Positions 5,346 through 14,099 of a stretch of DNA of 29,285 nt are shown here, piece by piece. Every line of letters starts with the position of its first letter. Within the stretch, counting starts at the first letter, position 1. Both the position numbers and the translations under genes were made by a program. Under the pieces are notes generated by a model. It made no database searches and had not been told where the DNA came from. It saw only the letters and a program-made list of their open reading frames with translations. Source of the stretch: JABDGR01 sp035546135 (lineage in GTDB: Bacteria > Verrucomicrobiota > Verrucomicrobiia > Opitutales > JABDGR01); NCBI GenBank assembly GCA_035546135.1, contig DASZWY010000166.1:1-29285 (forward strand). Direction: 5' to 3'.

Positions 5346-7979
5346 ATGACTGATACCCCTTCCTCTCCGGGCGCATCGCGCGCGGAACGCTGGCTGCCCA
5401 CCCTGTTGCTGCTGTTTGTCGGCAGTGGCTGCGCGGCCCTGATTTACGAAATCGTCTGGTATCAGATGCTCCAACTGGTCATCGGCTTGACGACCATTTC
5501 CCTGGGGCTGTTGCTGGGCAGCTTCATGGGCGGCATGTGCGTGGGCAGCCTGGCGCTGTCGCGCTTGGTGAAGCGCAGCCGGCATCCCTTGCGCGTTTAC
5601 GCGTGCCTCGAGCTGGGCATCGGCGCCATCGGATTGCTCGAGCTGTGGCTGGTGCCGGCGGTCGGCGATTTTTATTCCAACCACGCGGGTGGGCACGACT
5701 ACGGCAACATCATCCTGCGCGGTGTCGTCGCCGCGGTTTGCCTGGTGCCGCCGACCTTGCTGATGGGCGCGACCTTGCCGGCGATTGCGCGCTTTGTGGA
5801 AATGACGCCGCGCGGGATTTCGTGGCTGGGCTTTTTTTACGGCGGGAACATTGTCGGCGCCGTCTTTGGCTGCCTCTTTGCCGGTTTTTATCTGCTGCGC
5901 GTGCACGACATGGCCTACGCCACCAGCGTGGCCGCGGCCATCAATGCCGCCGTCGCCTTGCTGGCCCTGGCCATCGCCGGGGCGTGTCCGATCGAAGCCC
6001 AGGAGGAAAAACCGTCGGAGAAGCCGCAACGGGTGGCTGGCGCCTGGGGCGTTTATATCAGCATCGGATTGTCCGGGCTGACCGCATTGGGTGCCGAAGT
6101 GATTTGGACCCGGCTACTGTCCCTGCTGCTGGGTGGCACCGTTTACACGTTTTCGATCATCCTCGCGGTGTTCCTGTTCGGCTTGGGCATTGGGAGCGGC
6201 CTCGGCTCGTTTGCCGCGCGCGGAAAATTTTCACCGCGGGTGGCGCTCGGCCTCTGCCAGATGCTGCTCCTCGCCGGCGTGGCGTGGACGGCCTATAATA
6301 TTTCCAGCTCCCTCCCCTACTGGCCGCTCAACACCGACCTCGTCGGCGACATGGACAACGGGGCGTGGTACGTCTTCCAGCTTGATTTGGCCGTGACCAT
6401 GTGGGTGGTGCTTCCGGCGGCGGTGCTCTGGGGCGCAAGCTTCCCGCTGGCCTTGTCCGCGGTCGCCGCACCGGGCCAAGACCCGGGCAAGCTGGTCGGC
6501 GGCGTTTATGCGGCCAATACCGTGGGAGCGATTATCGGCGCGATTTTCTTCAGCATCATTTCCGTGCCCGTGTATGGCACGCAGACCTCGCAGCGCATCC
6601 TGATTGCGCTGGCCGCCCTTTCAACCTTCCTGGCCCTCGGGCCGGTTTTGCTGGGCGGCGCCCGCCCCCAAAAGTTCGCCGGTGGCAGCCTGTCGCCGAG
6701 CTTGGGCGTGGCGGTGGCCTTGGTGCTTACCCTCATCGGCGCGCCCTTGCTGGCACAGTCCATCCAGCCCGGCTACTGGGGCGCGATAGCCTACGGGCGC
6801 AAGGTCGCGACTTACCACGGGCTCAACGGCCTGCTCGAACCGGACCTCACCCTCGAACAAAACGTCCCGCAGGACAACCGGGGCCGGATTTACTGCCTCT
6901 ACACTGGCGAAGGCCTCAATGGCACGGTGGCCGTGACCAAATCCGACGCCGGCGTGCGCAGTTTCCACTCCGCCGGCAAAGTGCAGGCCTCCAACGACCC
7001 GCATGACATGCGCCTCCAGCGGATGCTGGGCCACATTTCCGCGCTCACCACCACCAAGGAGCCGGAAAGCGTGCTGGTGGTGGCTTGCGGCGCGGGGGTG
7101 ACGGCGGGTTCGTTCCTGATGCACCCAAGCGTGAAGAAAATCACCATCTGCGACATCGAACCGCTGGTGCCGAAATATGTCACGCCGATGTTTTCACGCG
7201 AAAATTACGGCATCACCGACGACATTATCAACCACAATCCGGCCATCGTGCACACGCCGACGGGCGACAAAATCGTCCAGGTCATTTTTGACGACGGCCG
7301 GCATTTCATCCGCACGACAAAGGAAAAATTCGACGTCATCACCTCGGACCCGATTGACCCCTGGGTGAAGGGCTGCGCGGCGCTGAACACCGTCGAGTAT
7401 TACCAGATGTGCAAGGACCACCTCAACCCCGGCGGGGTGATGAGCCTGTGGATTCCCTTCTACGAGAGCAACGACCGCACCGCCAAGAGCGTGCTGGGCA
7501 CTTTCTTCAAAGTCTTTCCGAACGGAATTTTGTGGAGCAACGACTACACGGGCGATGGCTACGACGCCGTGCTTTTTGGCCAGGCCGAGCCGACCAAGAT
7601 TGACCTCGACGCCATGCAGGCGCGTCTCAACAGCCCGCGTTATGCCGCGGTGCGGGACTCGCTGGCCGACGCGGGCTTCCCCACCATGGCGGACTTGTTC
7701 GGCACTTACGCCGGGCGCGCCAAGGATCTCGGCGAATGGATGAAGGACGCGGAAATCAACGAGGACCGCAATCTCCGCCTGCAATATATCGCCGGGCTGG
7801 CCTTGCATACCTATCATGGCGAGGAAATCCTCCACGGCATCCTGAGTTATTACAAATATCCCGACGACATGTTCACCGGCTCGGCGGACTTGAAGGTGGC
7901 GGTGCGCCAGGCCATTGAAATTCCGCGCCGGTTGACCAGCGCCAACGGCCAAATCCCGCCCACGGCGACCAATCCCTAG
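5346..7979 (+). CDS. Membrane protein fused to a spermidine synthase-like domain
   Basis: This 877-residue protein has two parts. Residues about 15-475 are a multi-helix membrane region with the features of the fused MFS/spermidine synthase family (AALIYEIVWYQML near 30, MGATLPAIARF near 140, and GGVYAANTVGAIIGA at 385-399). Residues about 510-740 form a Rossmann domain like SpeE: VLVVACGAGVTAGSF (577-590) is the nucleotide-binding loop, ICDIEP (601-606) the acidic strand end, and SDPIDPW (667-673) plus LNTVEYYQ follow. The last 130 residues have no domain I can name. Family members are thought to move an aminopropyl or similar group at the membrane, but few have been tested, so the reaction is open. 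No decarboxylase or other polyamine gene is nearby. It is flanked by paired AT-rich repeats. No Shine-Dalgarno is visible at the ATG. Confidence 0.92.
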   Translation: MTDTPSSPGASRAERWLPTLLLLFVGSGCAALIYEIVWYQMLQLVIGLTTISLGLLLGSFMGGMCVGSLALSRLVKRSRHPLRVYACLELGIGAIGLLELWLVPAVGDFYSNHAGGHDYGNIILRGVVAAVCLVPPTLLMGATLPAIARFVEMTPRGISWLGFFYGGNIVGAVFGCLFAGFYLLRVHDMAYATSVAAAINAAVALLALAIAGACPIEAQEEKPSEKPQRVAGAWGVYISIGLSGLTALGAEVIWTRLLSLLLGGTVYTFSIILAVFLFGLGIGSGLGSFAARGKFSPRVALGLCQMLLLAGVAWTAYNISSSLPYWPLNTDLVGDMDNGAWYVFQLDLAVTMWVVLPAAVLWGASFPLALSAVAAPGQDPGKLVGGVYAANTVGAIIGAIFFSIISVPVYGTQTSQRILIALAALSTFLALGPVLLGGARPQKFAGGSLSPSLGVAVALVLTLIGAPLLAQSIQPGYWGAIAYGRKVATYHGLNGLLEPDLTLEQNVPQDNRGRIYCLYTGEGLNGTVAVTKSDAGVRSFHSAGKVQASNDPHDMRLQRMLGHISALTTTKEPESVLVVACGAGVTAGSFLMHPSVKKITICDIEPLVPKYVTPMFSRENYGITDDIINHNPAIVHTPTGDKIVQVIFDDGRHFIRTTKEKFDVITSDPIDPWVKGCAALNTVEYYQMCKDHLNPGGVMSLWIPFYESNDRTAKSVLGTFFKVFPNGILWSNDYTGDGYDAVLFGQAEPTKIDLDAMQARLNSPRYAAVRDSLADAGFPTMADLFGTYAGRAKDLGEWMKDAEINEDRNLRLQYIAGLALHTYHGEEILHGILSYYKYPDDMFTGSADLKVAVRQAIEIPRRLTSANGQIPPTATNP

Positions 7980-8075
7980 GGAGAAGCGTCCGGGTTTTGC
8001 CGGCCAATTTCCACGATCAGGTTTTGACGGCGGTGCCAATGCTTGCAGTCATTGGGTCTCTAATTATACAAGCCA

Positions 8076-8110
8076 TTGTAAATTATATACTTAAGGCAAA
8101 TAATTTACAA
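8076..8110 (+). promoter_or_regulatory. 11-bp inverted repeat overlapping a candidate promoter of the phosphoesterase gene
   Basis: Arms TTGTAAATTAT (8076-8086) and ATAATTTACAA (8100-8110) are perfectly complementary around 13 bases. The same stretch can be read as a promoter: TTGTAA (8076-8081), a 17-base spacer and AATAAT (8099-8104). A repeat covering both boxes is the layout expected of an operator. A weak terminator for the preceding gene is the alternative. Confidence 0.4.
8085..8095 (+). repeat. 11-base direct repeat, copy 2 (ATATACTTAAG)
   Basis: Identical to 5200-5210. This copy overlaps the end of the left arm and the centre of the inverted repeat at 8076-8110. Confidence 0.6.
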
Positions 8111-8213
8111 AAAAGCGGGCCGGAAATGATGGAATAGGAATTGCTTTTGTCATGAAGGGATGGTAAAGCGTACTTCATCTATACTTGAGCTTTTTCGGGC
8201 GAGACGCCCAGCG

Positions 8214-8990
8214 ATGAAAACGACCGTCAGCAAACTCACGCGCCGCCAATTTCTCGGCTTTTCCGCCGGGGCCGCCGCCCTGCTCACCGGGGATGCCGTC
8301 TTGATTGAGCCTTCTTCAATCAAGACCCGCTTTGTCAAATTGGCGGATGGCGATTCGACCCACCGCATCGTCCACTTCAGCGACGTGCACCACAAGGGTG
8401 ACCGCGCCTATCTCGCTGAGGCGGTGGCGCAAATCAACCAGCTCTCGCCCGACTTGGTGTGCTTCACCGGCGACTTGGTGGAAGAGGCCCGGCATTTGCC
8501 GGAGGCCCTGGAGGAGCTCAAGAAAATCAAGGCGCCGCTTTTCGGCGTTCCGGGCAACCACGATTACACTTCCGGCGCGGACTTTCGCGTCATCAACGAT
8601 GCTTTCGTGACGACCGGCGGCCGCTGGCTGCTCAATGAAAACGTCGCCCTCGACGGCGGCCAGATTAACCTCATCGGCGCAGTTTGCGACCAGCCGAAGT
8701 TTGTCCAGCCGCTGCCCGGGGCGAAAAACGTCGTGCTGATGCACTACCCGGTGTTCGTTTCCAACCTCGATGGCCGGACTTTTGACTTGATGCTCGCCGG
8801 GCACTCGCACGGCGGCCAGGTGCGGCTCCCGCTTTACGGCGCCATCATCCTGCCCGAAGGCGTGGGCAAATACGACCTGGGCCTGTTTCAGACCGATTCC
8901 GGCCCGCTGTATGTGAACCCCGGCCTCGGCTGGCTGCATCTTGACGTGCGCTTCAATTGTCGTCCCGAGCTGACCGTGTTCGAGGTCTAA
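8214..8990 (+). CDS. Tat-exported metallophosphoesterase
   Basis: With the ATG at 8214 the protein has 258 residues and begins with a twin-arginine signal (LTRRQFLGFSAGAAALL, arginines 10 and 11), so it should be exported folded. An in-frame ATG at 8160 would add 18 residues, but it has almost no spacer after GAAGGG. All calcineurin-like metal-binding motifs are present: FSDVHH (Asp57, His59), FTGDL (Asp87), GNHD (114-117), MHYP (His177) and GHSHGGQ (His197, His199). This matches the two-metal phosphodiesterases of the YkuE/YaeI type, some of which act on lipid or nucleotide phosphodiesters. The natural substrate cannot be read from the sequence. It converges with the DUF167 gene, with only 9 bases between stops. 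A candidate promoter lies at 8076-8104. Confidence 0.92.
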   Translation: MKTTVSKLTRRQFLGFSAGAAALLTGDAVLIEPSSIKTRFVKLADGDSTHRIVHFSDVHHKGDRAYLAEAVAQINQLSPDLVCFTGDLVEEARHLPEALEELKKIKAPLFGVPGNHDYTSGADFRVINDAFVTTGGRWLLNENVALDGGQINLIGAVCDQPKFVQPLPGAKNVVLMHYPVFVSNLDGRTFDLMLAGHSHGGQVRLPLYGAIILPEGVGKYDLGLFQTDSGPLYVNPGLGWLHLDVRFNCRPELTVFEV

Positions 8991-8999
8991 GGCCGGCTG

Positions 9000-9275
9000 C
9001 TAATGTTTGGCAGGGGCAAAGTTTTGGCGAACGGCTTCAGCGGAAATTCCAGTAACGCGCACACGCTTGTTTCGCGAGGTTTGGCCGGCTTCGATGACCA
9101 CGGCGTTGCGCGGGAGGCCGAGTGCTTTGGCCAGCACCGCGATCACCGCTTCATTGGCCCGGCCATTTTCCGGCGCGGCCCGCACTTTTACCTTGAGCGC
9201 ATCCCCATGCCAGCCCGCCACGGCGTCCTGCGCGGACTTGGGCGCCACCCGCAAGGTGATCACGGCGGATTCCAT
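9000..9275 (-). CDS. DUF167/YggU family protein
   Basis: This 91-residue protein starts at the ATG at 9275, with AGGGG about 5 bases upstream. It shows the compact DUF167 (UPF0235) pattern: LRVAPKSAQDAV, then LKVKVRAAPENGRANEAVI and a C-terminal GQTSRNKRVRV. The length is normal for the family. The structure is known for relatives, but no biochemical role is settled. It follows the fcl stop by 7 bases, so it is probably the last gene of that transcript. Nothing links it to sugar chemistry beyond position. Confidence 0.93.
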   Translation of the reverse strand: MESAVITLRVAPKSAQDAVAGWHGDALKVKVRAAPENGRANEAVIAVLAKALGLPRNAVVIEAGQTSRNKRVRVTGISAEAVRQNFAPAKH

Positions 9276-9282
9276 GAGTCCC

Positions 9283-10242
9283 CTATTCCCGCAATTTGCC
9301 TGCGGCCTTTTCGGCCAAGAAGCTCTGGTAGGTTTCACGCAGGCCGTCGCGTAAGTTATATTTGGGCGACCAGCCGCTGGCGCGCAGCCGGGATACATCG
9401 AGGAGCTTGCGCGGGGTGCCGTCCGGCTTGGAAGTGTCTTGCACGATGCGACCGGTGAACCCGACCGTTTCGGCGACCAGGTCCGCGGCCTGGCGGATGG
9501 TGACATCCTGCCCGGTGCCGACGTTGATCCAGTCCGGTGGATTATCGAGCGAGCAGATGTGCAGGAGGGCGTCGGCGCAGTCGTCCACGTGCAGGAATTC
9601 ACGCTTGGGCGTGCCGGTGCCCCAGAGCACGACCTCCGCCGCGCCGGATTCGCGCGCCTCGTGGAAACGGCGCAACAGCGCGGGAAGGACGTGGGAATTC
9701 TGCGGATGGTAGCTGTCGCCCGGCCCGTAAAGGTTCGTCGGCATGGCGGAGTGAAACAGCACGCCATATTGCTTGCGGTAATACTGGCAGAGCTTGAGGC
9801 CGGCGATTTTGGCGAGGGCGTAGGGCTCGTTGGTCGGCTCGAGCGGGCTGGTGAGCAGGCAATCCTCCGTCATCGGCTGCGGGGCCAGACGCGGGTAGAT
9901 GCAGGAACTGCCGAGAAAGAGCAGGCGCTTGGCGTGCGATTGATACGCGCCCTCGATGAGGTTGAGCGCAATGGCGAGGTTGTCGCGAATGAAGTCCGCC
10001 GGGTAGGTGTTGTTGGCGTGAATGCCCCCGACGCGTGCCGCGGCGACGATAACCAAGTCCGGCTGATGCTCCGCCAGGTATTTTCGGGTCGCGGCCGGGT
10101 CGGCCAGGTCGAGCTCGGCGCGGGCGGGCGTGAGGATGCGGCGGGCCGGATGGTCGCGGCGCTGCAGTGCGCGCACCAGCGCGGCGCCGACCATGCCGTG
10201 GTGGCCGGCCACATGAATTTTCCACTCGGGCGATAATTTCAT
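9283..10242 (-). CDS. fcl: GDP-L-fucose synthase
   Basis: This 319-residue short-chain dehydrogenase of the extended type converts GDP-4-keto-6-deoxymannose to GDP-L-fucose (epimerisation, then NADPH reduction) in the cytoplasm. The NADP loop is GHHGMVG (residues 13-19). The active site shows Ser112/113 in GSSCIYP and the pair Tyr141/Lys145 in EPYALAK. AARVGGIHANNT and PTNLYGPGDSYHPQNSHV are typical of Fcl/WcaG. The partner dehydratase Gmd, which makes the substrate, is not in the window. The gene is divergent from the FKBP gene and is followed closely by the DUF167 gene. It is downstream of the dehydratase/aminotransferase genes but separated from them by a plus-strand gene, so it probably has its own promoter. 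Confidence 0.96.
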   Translation of the reverse strand: MKLSPEWKIHVAGHHGMVGAALVRALQRRDHPARRILTPARAELDLADPAATRKYLAEHQPDLVIVAAARVGGIHANNTYPADFIRDNLAIALNLIEGAYQSHAKRLLFLGSSCIYPRLAPQPMTEDCLLTSPLEPTNEPYALAKIAGLKLCQYYRKQYGVLFHSAMPTNLYGPGDSYHPQNSHVLPALLRRFHEARESGAAEVVLWGTGTPKREFLHVDDCADALLHICSLDNPPDWINVGTGQDVTIRQAADLVAETVGFTGRIVQDTSKPDGTPRKLLDVSRLRASGWSPKYNLRDGLRETYQSFLAEKAAGKLRE

Positions 10243-10330
10243 GGAGGGGGAAGGGCTTGGTGAACAAGCCGTATGAGCTTGATTGGCTTTCAGAAAAGAG
10301 TGAACCTCAATTTATAACCCCAAGGCATTT

Positions 10331-10894
10331 ATGAAAACCGAACATGCGGTTGGCGCAGCGATAGTTTTGGCAGTGTTGGTTTTTCTCTTCTGGCCGACGC
10401 CGGTTTCGCCGGAGCATCCGGCGGCGGCCAATCCGGCGGCGGCGCCAGCCACGCTCACCGGCAAGGTTTCCACGTCATCCGCCGGTGCCACCACGCAGGT
10501 GGCTGCGCCCAAAGCGGCCGCGGTTGCTGCGCATAACGCCCTGCCGACCAAGCCCGGCGAAACCGTCACCACCGCCTCGGGGCTGCAGTACCAAACCCTC
10601 GTCGAGGGCACCGGACCGGAAGCCCGGCCCGGGCAGACCGTCACCGTGCATTACAGGGGCACCTTGAACGACGGCACCGTGTTTGACTCCACCGACGGCA
10701 AGCAGCCCTTTTCGTTTCCGCTGGGCGCCGGTATGGTTATCAAAGGCTGGGACGAGGGCGTCGCCGGGATGAAGGTTGGCGAAAAGCGCAAGCTCGTTAT
10801 CCCGCCGGACATCGCTTACGGCTCGCGCGGCATTGGCCCCATCCCGCCCAACTCGACGCTGACTTTCGAAGTCGAATTGCTCGACGCGAAATAA
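10331..10894 (+). CDS. FKBP-type peptidyl-prolyl cis-trans isomerase, membrane-anchored or exported
   Basis: This 187-residue protein has a hydrophobic segment at residues 7-21 (VGAAIVLAVLVFLFW), with no obvious cleavage site, so it may stay anchored in the inner membrane. An Ala/Pro/Thr-rich linker (about 22-78) leads to one FKBP domain (80-187). Landmarks are VTVHYRG (104-110), the FDS of TVFDST, MVIKGWDEGV (135-144), GEKRKLVIPPDIAYG and the final TFEVELL. These line the proline-binding pocket in FKBPs. It should speed prolyl isomerisation in envelope proteins. AAGG lies just upstream of the start. It sits on the opposite strand to the polysaccharide genes and converges on the dehydratase gene (11 bases between stops), so it is probably a separate unit. 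Confidence 0.94.
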   Translation: MKTEHAVGAAIVLAVLVFLFWPTPVSPEHPAAANPAAAPATLTGKVSTSSAGATTQVAAPKAAAVAAHNALPTKPGETVTTASGLQYQTLVEGTGPEARPGQTVTVHYRGTLNDGTVFDSTDGKQPFSFPLGAGMVIKGWDEGVAGMKVGEKRKLVIPPDIAYGSRGIGPIPPNSTLTFEVELLDAK

Positions 10895-10905
10895 TCCCTC
10901 GGCCC

Positions 10906-12798
10906 CTACCCCATGAACGGGGTATACTCGGGAACAATCTGCGTGAGGAATTTTTTGGCCTCGTCGCGCGCGCCGGGCACAAGTTGCGCCATGAGCTGAC
11001 GCATCCATTCGTCCACCTGGGCGGGGGAGGCCGGTGCGCAGACAAAGCGGAAAATGCGCGGGTGCGCGGTGTCCTGAAACTGCTCGCCCTGGTGCTGGAA
11101 TTCCTCAAAAAGCTTTTCGCCCGGACGCAGCCCGGTGAATTTTATCTCAATGTCCACATTGGGGCGGAAGCCGCTGAGTTCAATGAGTTGCTTGGCGACG
11201 TCCACAATTTTGATGGGCTGCCCCATGTCGAGGACGAAGATTTCGCCCCCCGCCGCCTGGGTCGCGGCTTGCAGCACCAGGCCGACGGACTCGGGGATGG
11301 TCATGAAGTAGCGCATCACTTCGGGGTGCGTGACGGTGACCGGGCCACCCTCGGCAATCTGGCGCTTGAAGGTGGGAATCACGCTGCCGGACGAGCCCAG
11401 GACGTTGCCAAAACGCACCGCGCAGAATTTGGTGACATTGCCGGGTGCCTGTTGCTGGGCCTGGAGCGCGATTTCGGCGAGCCGTTTCGAGCAGCCCATC
11501 ACGCTGGTGGGGTTGACGGCCTTGTCCGTTGAAATGAGAACAAATTTGCCAACCCGAAATTCCGACGCCAGTTGCGCCAGGCGGTAGGTGCCGATGGTAT
11601 TGTTTTTGAGCGCCTCCACCGGCTGGTGCTCCATCATCGGCACATGTTTGTGCGCGGCGGCGTGAAAAACCACTGCGGGCTGGTAGGTGCGCAAGATCCA
11701 AGCCATGCGCGCTTCGTCCAGCACGGTCGCAACATAAGGGGTGATCAGCGGGCCGTGCCCCAGCCCGATCAACTCCTGCTCCGCTTGAAATAATTGGACC
11801 TCGGAATGGTCGACTAGGATGAGTTGCCGCGGGGCGCGGTTGGCGATTTGCCGGCACAGTTCCGCGCCAATGCTGCCGCCCGCGCCAGTTACCAGCACCA
11901 CGCGGCCGGTGATCATTTCCCCAATTTGCGCCGAATCAAGGCTCACCGGCTCGCGGCCCAGCAAGTCCTCCAATTCAACCGGGCGCACTTGCGAGGCCTG
12001 CACCCGGCCGGAGGCCAATTCCCACATCGCCGGCATCACCTCGGTTTCGACTCCCAGCGCCTTGGCGTTGCCGACGACTTCCAGCATGCGCCGGTGGGCG
12101 GTCGCGGGCAGCGCGATGATAATTTGGTCAAACTCGTATGCCTCCCGGGCGACTTTCATTTGGTCCGGCGAGCCGACGACGGGAATGCCATGAATCTCAT
12201 GGCCGTGTTTGGCTTCATTGTCATCGAAGAACGCCACCGGCCGCAACCCGAGGCCGCGCTTGCTCAGCAAGTCAGCCGCCACCGCCGAGCCCACCTCACC
12301 CGCGCCGACAATGGCCACGCGGCGCAGGGTCGAGACCCCCGTCTGGGATTTCCCCCCGGACTGGCCTTCCCGGTAGGCACGCAAGGCCATGCGAAACGAA
12401 CTCAATAGTATGGTCGCCAGCAGAAAATTGACGACGATGACCGCGCGGTCCGGCACTACCAGCGCTTTTTGATAAAAATTGTACACATACCAAAGAATCA
12501 CCAGTGCGGCGGACGTCAGTCCAAAGGCCCAGACAATCCGCATCAGATCCGGCAGGCGGAAATAGGACAGGAAGCCGCGAAACTGGCCGCAGATAAACAA
12601 CAGCAAAATTTCCAGCGGCACGACCCAGGTCAACTGGAACCAACGTTGTTTGGCATAGGGCACGCCGTCGCCCACCGTGAAATTAAAGTCAAAGCGCAAC
12701 TCGTAGGATAGCCACAGGCTGAACCCGAGCAGCAGGGTGTAGCATGCCAGCACGATGATATGCCGCTTAAAATGTCGTTGCGAAGCGGGAGAAGGCAT
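10906..12798 (-). CDS. FlaA1/WbpM/PglF-like membrane nucleotide-sugar 4,6-dehydratase
   Basis: From the ATG at 12798 this is a 630-residue protein (a TTG at 12807 would add 3 residues). Four membrane helices fill about the first 135 residues. A CoA-binding-like Rossmann domain follows (VAIVGAGEVGSAVAADL near 162), then the catalytic SDR domain with VLVTGAGGSIGAELC (about 302-315). The active site reads STDKAVNPTSVMGCSKR: a methionine stands where most SDR enzymes have tyrosine, as is known in the WbpM group. Such enzymes convert UDP-GlcNAc to UDP-4-keto-6-deoxy-GlcNAc at the membrane face. The aminotransferase gene just upstream (70 bases) would act on this product. Which C6/C5 product is made cannot be told from sequence alone. 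Confidence 0.94.
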   Translation of the reverse strand: MPSPASQRHFKRHIIVLACYTLLLGFSLWLSYELRFDFNFTVGDGVPYAKQRWFQLTWVVPLEILLLFICGQFRGFLSYFRLPDLMRIVWAFGLTSAALVILWYVYNFYQKALVVPDRAVIVVNFLLATILLSSFRMALRAYREGQSGGKSQTGVSTLRRVAIVGAGEVGSAVAADLLSKRGLGLRPVAFFDDNEAKHGHEIHGIPVVGSPDQMKVAREAYEFDQIIIALPATAHRRMLEVVGNAKALGVETEVMPAMWELASGRVQASQVRPVELEDLLGREPVSLDSAQIGEMITGRVVLVTGAGGSIGAELCRQIANRAPRQLILVDHSEVQLFQAEQELIGLGHGPLITPYVATVLDEARMAWILRTYQPAVVFHAAAHKHVPMMEHQPVEALKNNTIGTYRLAQLASEFRVGKFVLISTDKAVNPTSVMGCSKRLAEIALQAQQQAPGNVTKFCAVRFGNVLGSSGSVIPTFKRQIAEGGPVTVTHPEVMRYFMTIPESVGLVLQAATQAAGGEIFVLDMGQPIKIVDVAKQLIELSGFRPNVDIEIKFTGLRPGEKLFEEFQHQGEQFQDTAHPRIFRFVCAPASPAQVDEWMRQLMAQLVPGARDEAKKFLTQIVPEYTPFMG

Positions 12799-12868
12799 AA
12801 AATACAAAAGGACAGGCTATCCATTCCCGGCCCGGGAGGCAAGGTTTCGCTGGCGCCGGCGGCGGCGC

Positions 12869-14005
12869 TTAATGCGGGCGCGAAAAGCCGGATTGCACGA
12901 TATCAGCCACCCGGGCGCGGTCGGCCTCCGCCAAAGTGGAGCCGGACGGCAGGCACAGGCCGCGGTCGAATAATTCTTCGGCGACGGCCCCGCCAAAGTG
13001 GACCGTCCCGGCGTAAAGCGGCTGCAAATGCATCGGCTTCCATACCGGGCGCGCCTCGATGTTTTCTTTTTCCAAGGCAACGCGAACTTGTTCACGGTCG
13101 GTGCCGGCCACGGCTGGGTTGATGGTCAGGCAGGTAAGCCAGCGATTGGCCCGGCCCCAGGTGGCCTCGGGCATGAACTCGACTCCCGGCAAGCGGCCCA
13201 GTGCTTTCTGGTAAAAATCGAAATTGGCGCGGCGGCGCGCGACTTTGTCCGCCAGGTGCCGCAGTTGGCCGCGGCCGATGGCGGCCAGGATATTGCTCAA
13301 GCGGTAATTGTAACCCATCTGCGAATGTTCATAGTGCGGCGCGGGGTCGCGGGCCTGGGTGGCGAGAAAACGCGTTTGCTTGGCGAGCGCCTCATCGTTC
13401 GTCACCAGCATCCCGCCACCGGAAGTCGTGATGATTTTGTTGCCGTTAAAGGAATAGACCCCGGCGAAACCACGCGTGCCCAAAGGCTTGCCCCGGTAAG
13501 TCGCACCCAAGGCTTCCGCGGCGTCCTCAATCAGGATGATGCCATGCTCGGCGCACAAGGCAACGATCGGGTCGAGGTCGGCGCTTTGGCCGTAAAGATG
13601 GGCCAGCACCAGCGCCTTGGGCTTTTTACCCGCCAGGCGGCGGGCACGGAGCGCGTCCGCCAGCAGGTTCGGGTCAAGGTTCCACGACGCGCGCTCGCAA
13701 TCAATAAACACCGGGGTGGCGTTTTGATAAAGAATCGGGTTGGCCGTCGCCACGAAGGTCAGGGTCGAGCAAAAGACCTCGTCACCGGCCTCCACTCCCG
13801 CCAGCCGCAACGCCAGATGCAGCGCCGCCGTGCCGGAACTCAGCGCCACGGCGTGGCCGGCGCCGACGGCTTGGGCGAATTCCCGCTCAAAGGCATCCAC
13901 ATGCGGCCCCAGCGGGGCGACCCAGTTGGAGGCAAACGCCTCGGCCACCAGCGCCTGTTCGTCAGGGCCGATATCAGGGGGGGAAAGATACACGCGCGAA
14001 GGCAT
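12869..14005 (-). CDS. DegT/DnrJ/EryC1/StrS-family sugar aminotransferase
   Basis: This 378-residue PLP enzyme carries the family marks: ALSSGTAALHLAL (54-66) for phosphate binding, EDAAEALG (160-167) with the Asp that contacts the pyridine nitrogen, and the lysine in SFNGNKIITTSGGGM, Lys190. The motif NYRLSNILAAIG and the late RPVWKPMHLQPLY fit the PglE/WecE/PseC-like group acting on 4-keto-6-deoxy UDP-sugars, with glutamate as amino donor. Its position directly before the FlaA1-like dehydratase supports a 4-amino-sugar product. The gene is divergent from the EpsI-like gene (94 bases apart). FkbH and the genes beyond lie upstream on the same strand, but the EpsI gene interrupts the run. Confidence 0.95.
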   Translation of the reverse strand: MPSRVYLSPPDIGPDEQALVAEAFASNWVAPLGPHVDAFEREFAQAVGAGHAVALSSGTAALHLALRLAGVEAGDEVFCSTLTFVATANPILYQNATPVFIDCERASWNLDPNLLADALRARRLAGKKPKALVLAHLYGQSADLDPIVALCAEHGIILIEDAAEALGATYRGKPLGTRGFAGVYSFNGNKIITTSGGGMLVTNDEALAKQTRFLATQARDPAPHYEHSQMGYNYRLSNILAAIGRGQLRHLADKVARRRANFDFYQKALGRLPGVEFMPEATWGRANRWLTCLTINPAVAGTDREQVRVALEKENIEARPVWKPMHLQPLYAGTVHFGGAVAEELFDRGLCLPSGSTLAEADRARVADIVQSGFSRPH

Positions 14006-14099
14006 AAAAGAAGGGAAGCCGGCCAGTTTAACCGCCGAATGGCCGCGGGCAATGGGAAAGCACGGAGCCCGCTTGTGTTTTGCGTGTCATTAGCCTAGC

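Noticed and set aside
10313..10318. TATAAC as a -10 box for the FKBP gene
   Set aside because: It lies 12 bases before the ATG, leaving almost no leader, and no -35 box is at the right distance.
12998..14098. Plus-strand frame of 366 codons
   Set aside because: Antisense of the DegT aminotransferase gene; no domain is recognisable in it.
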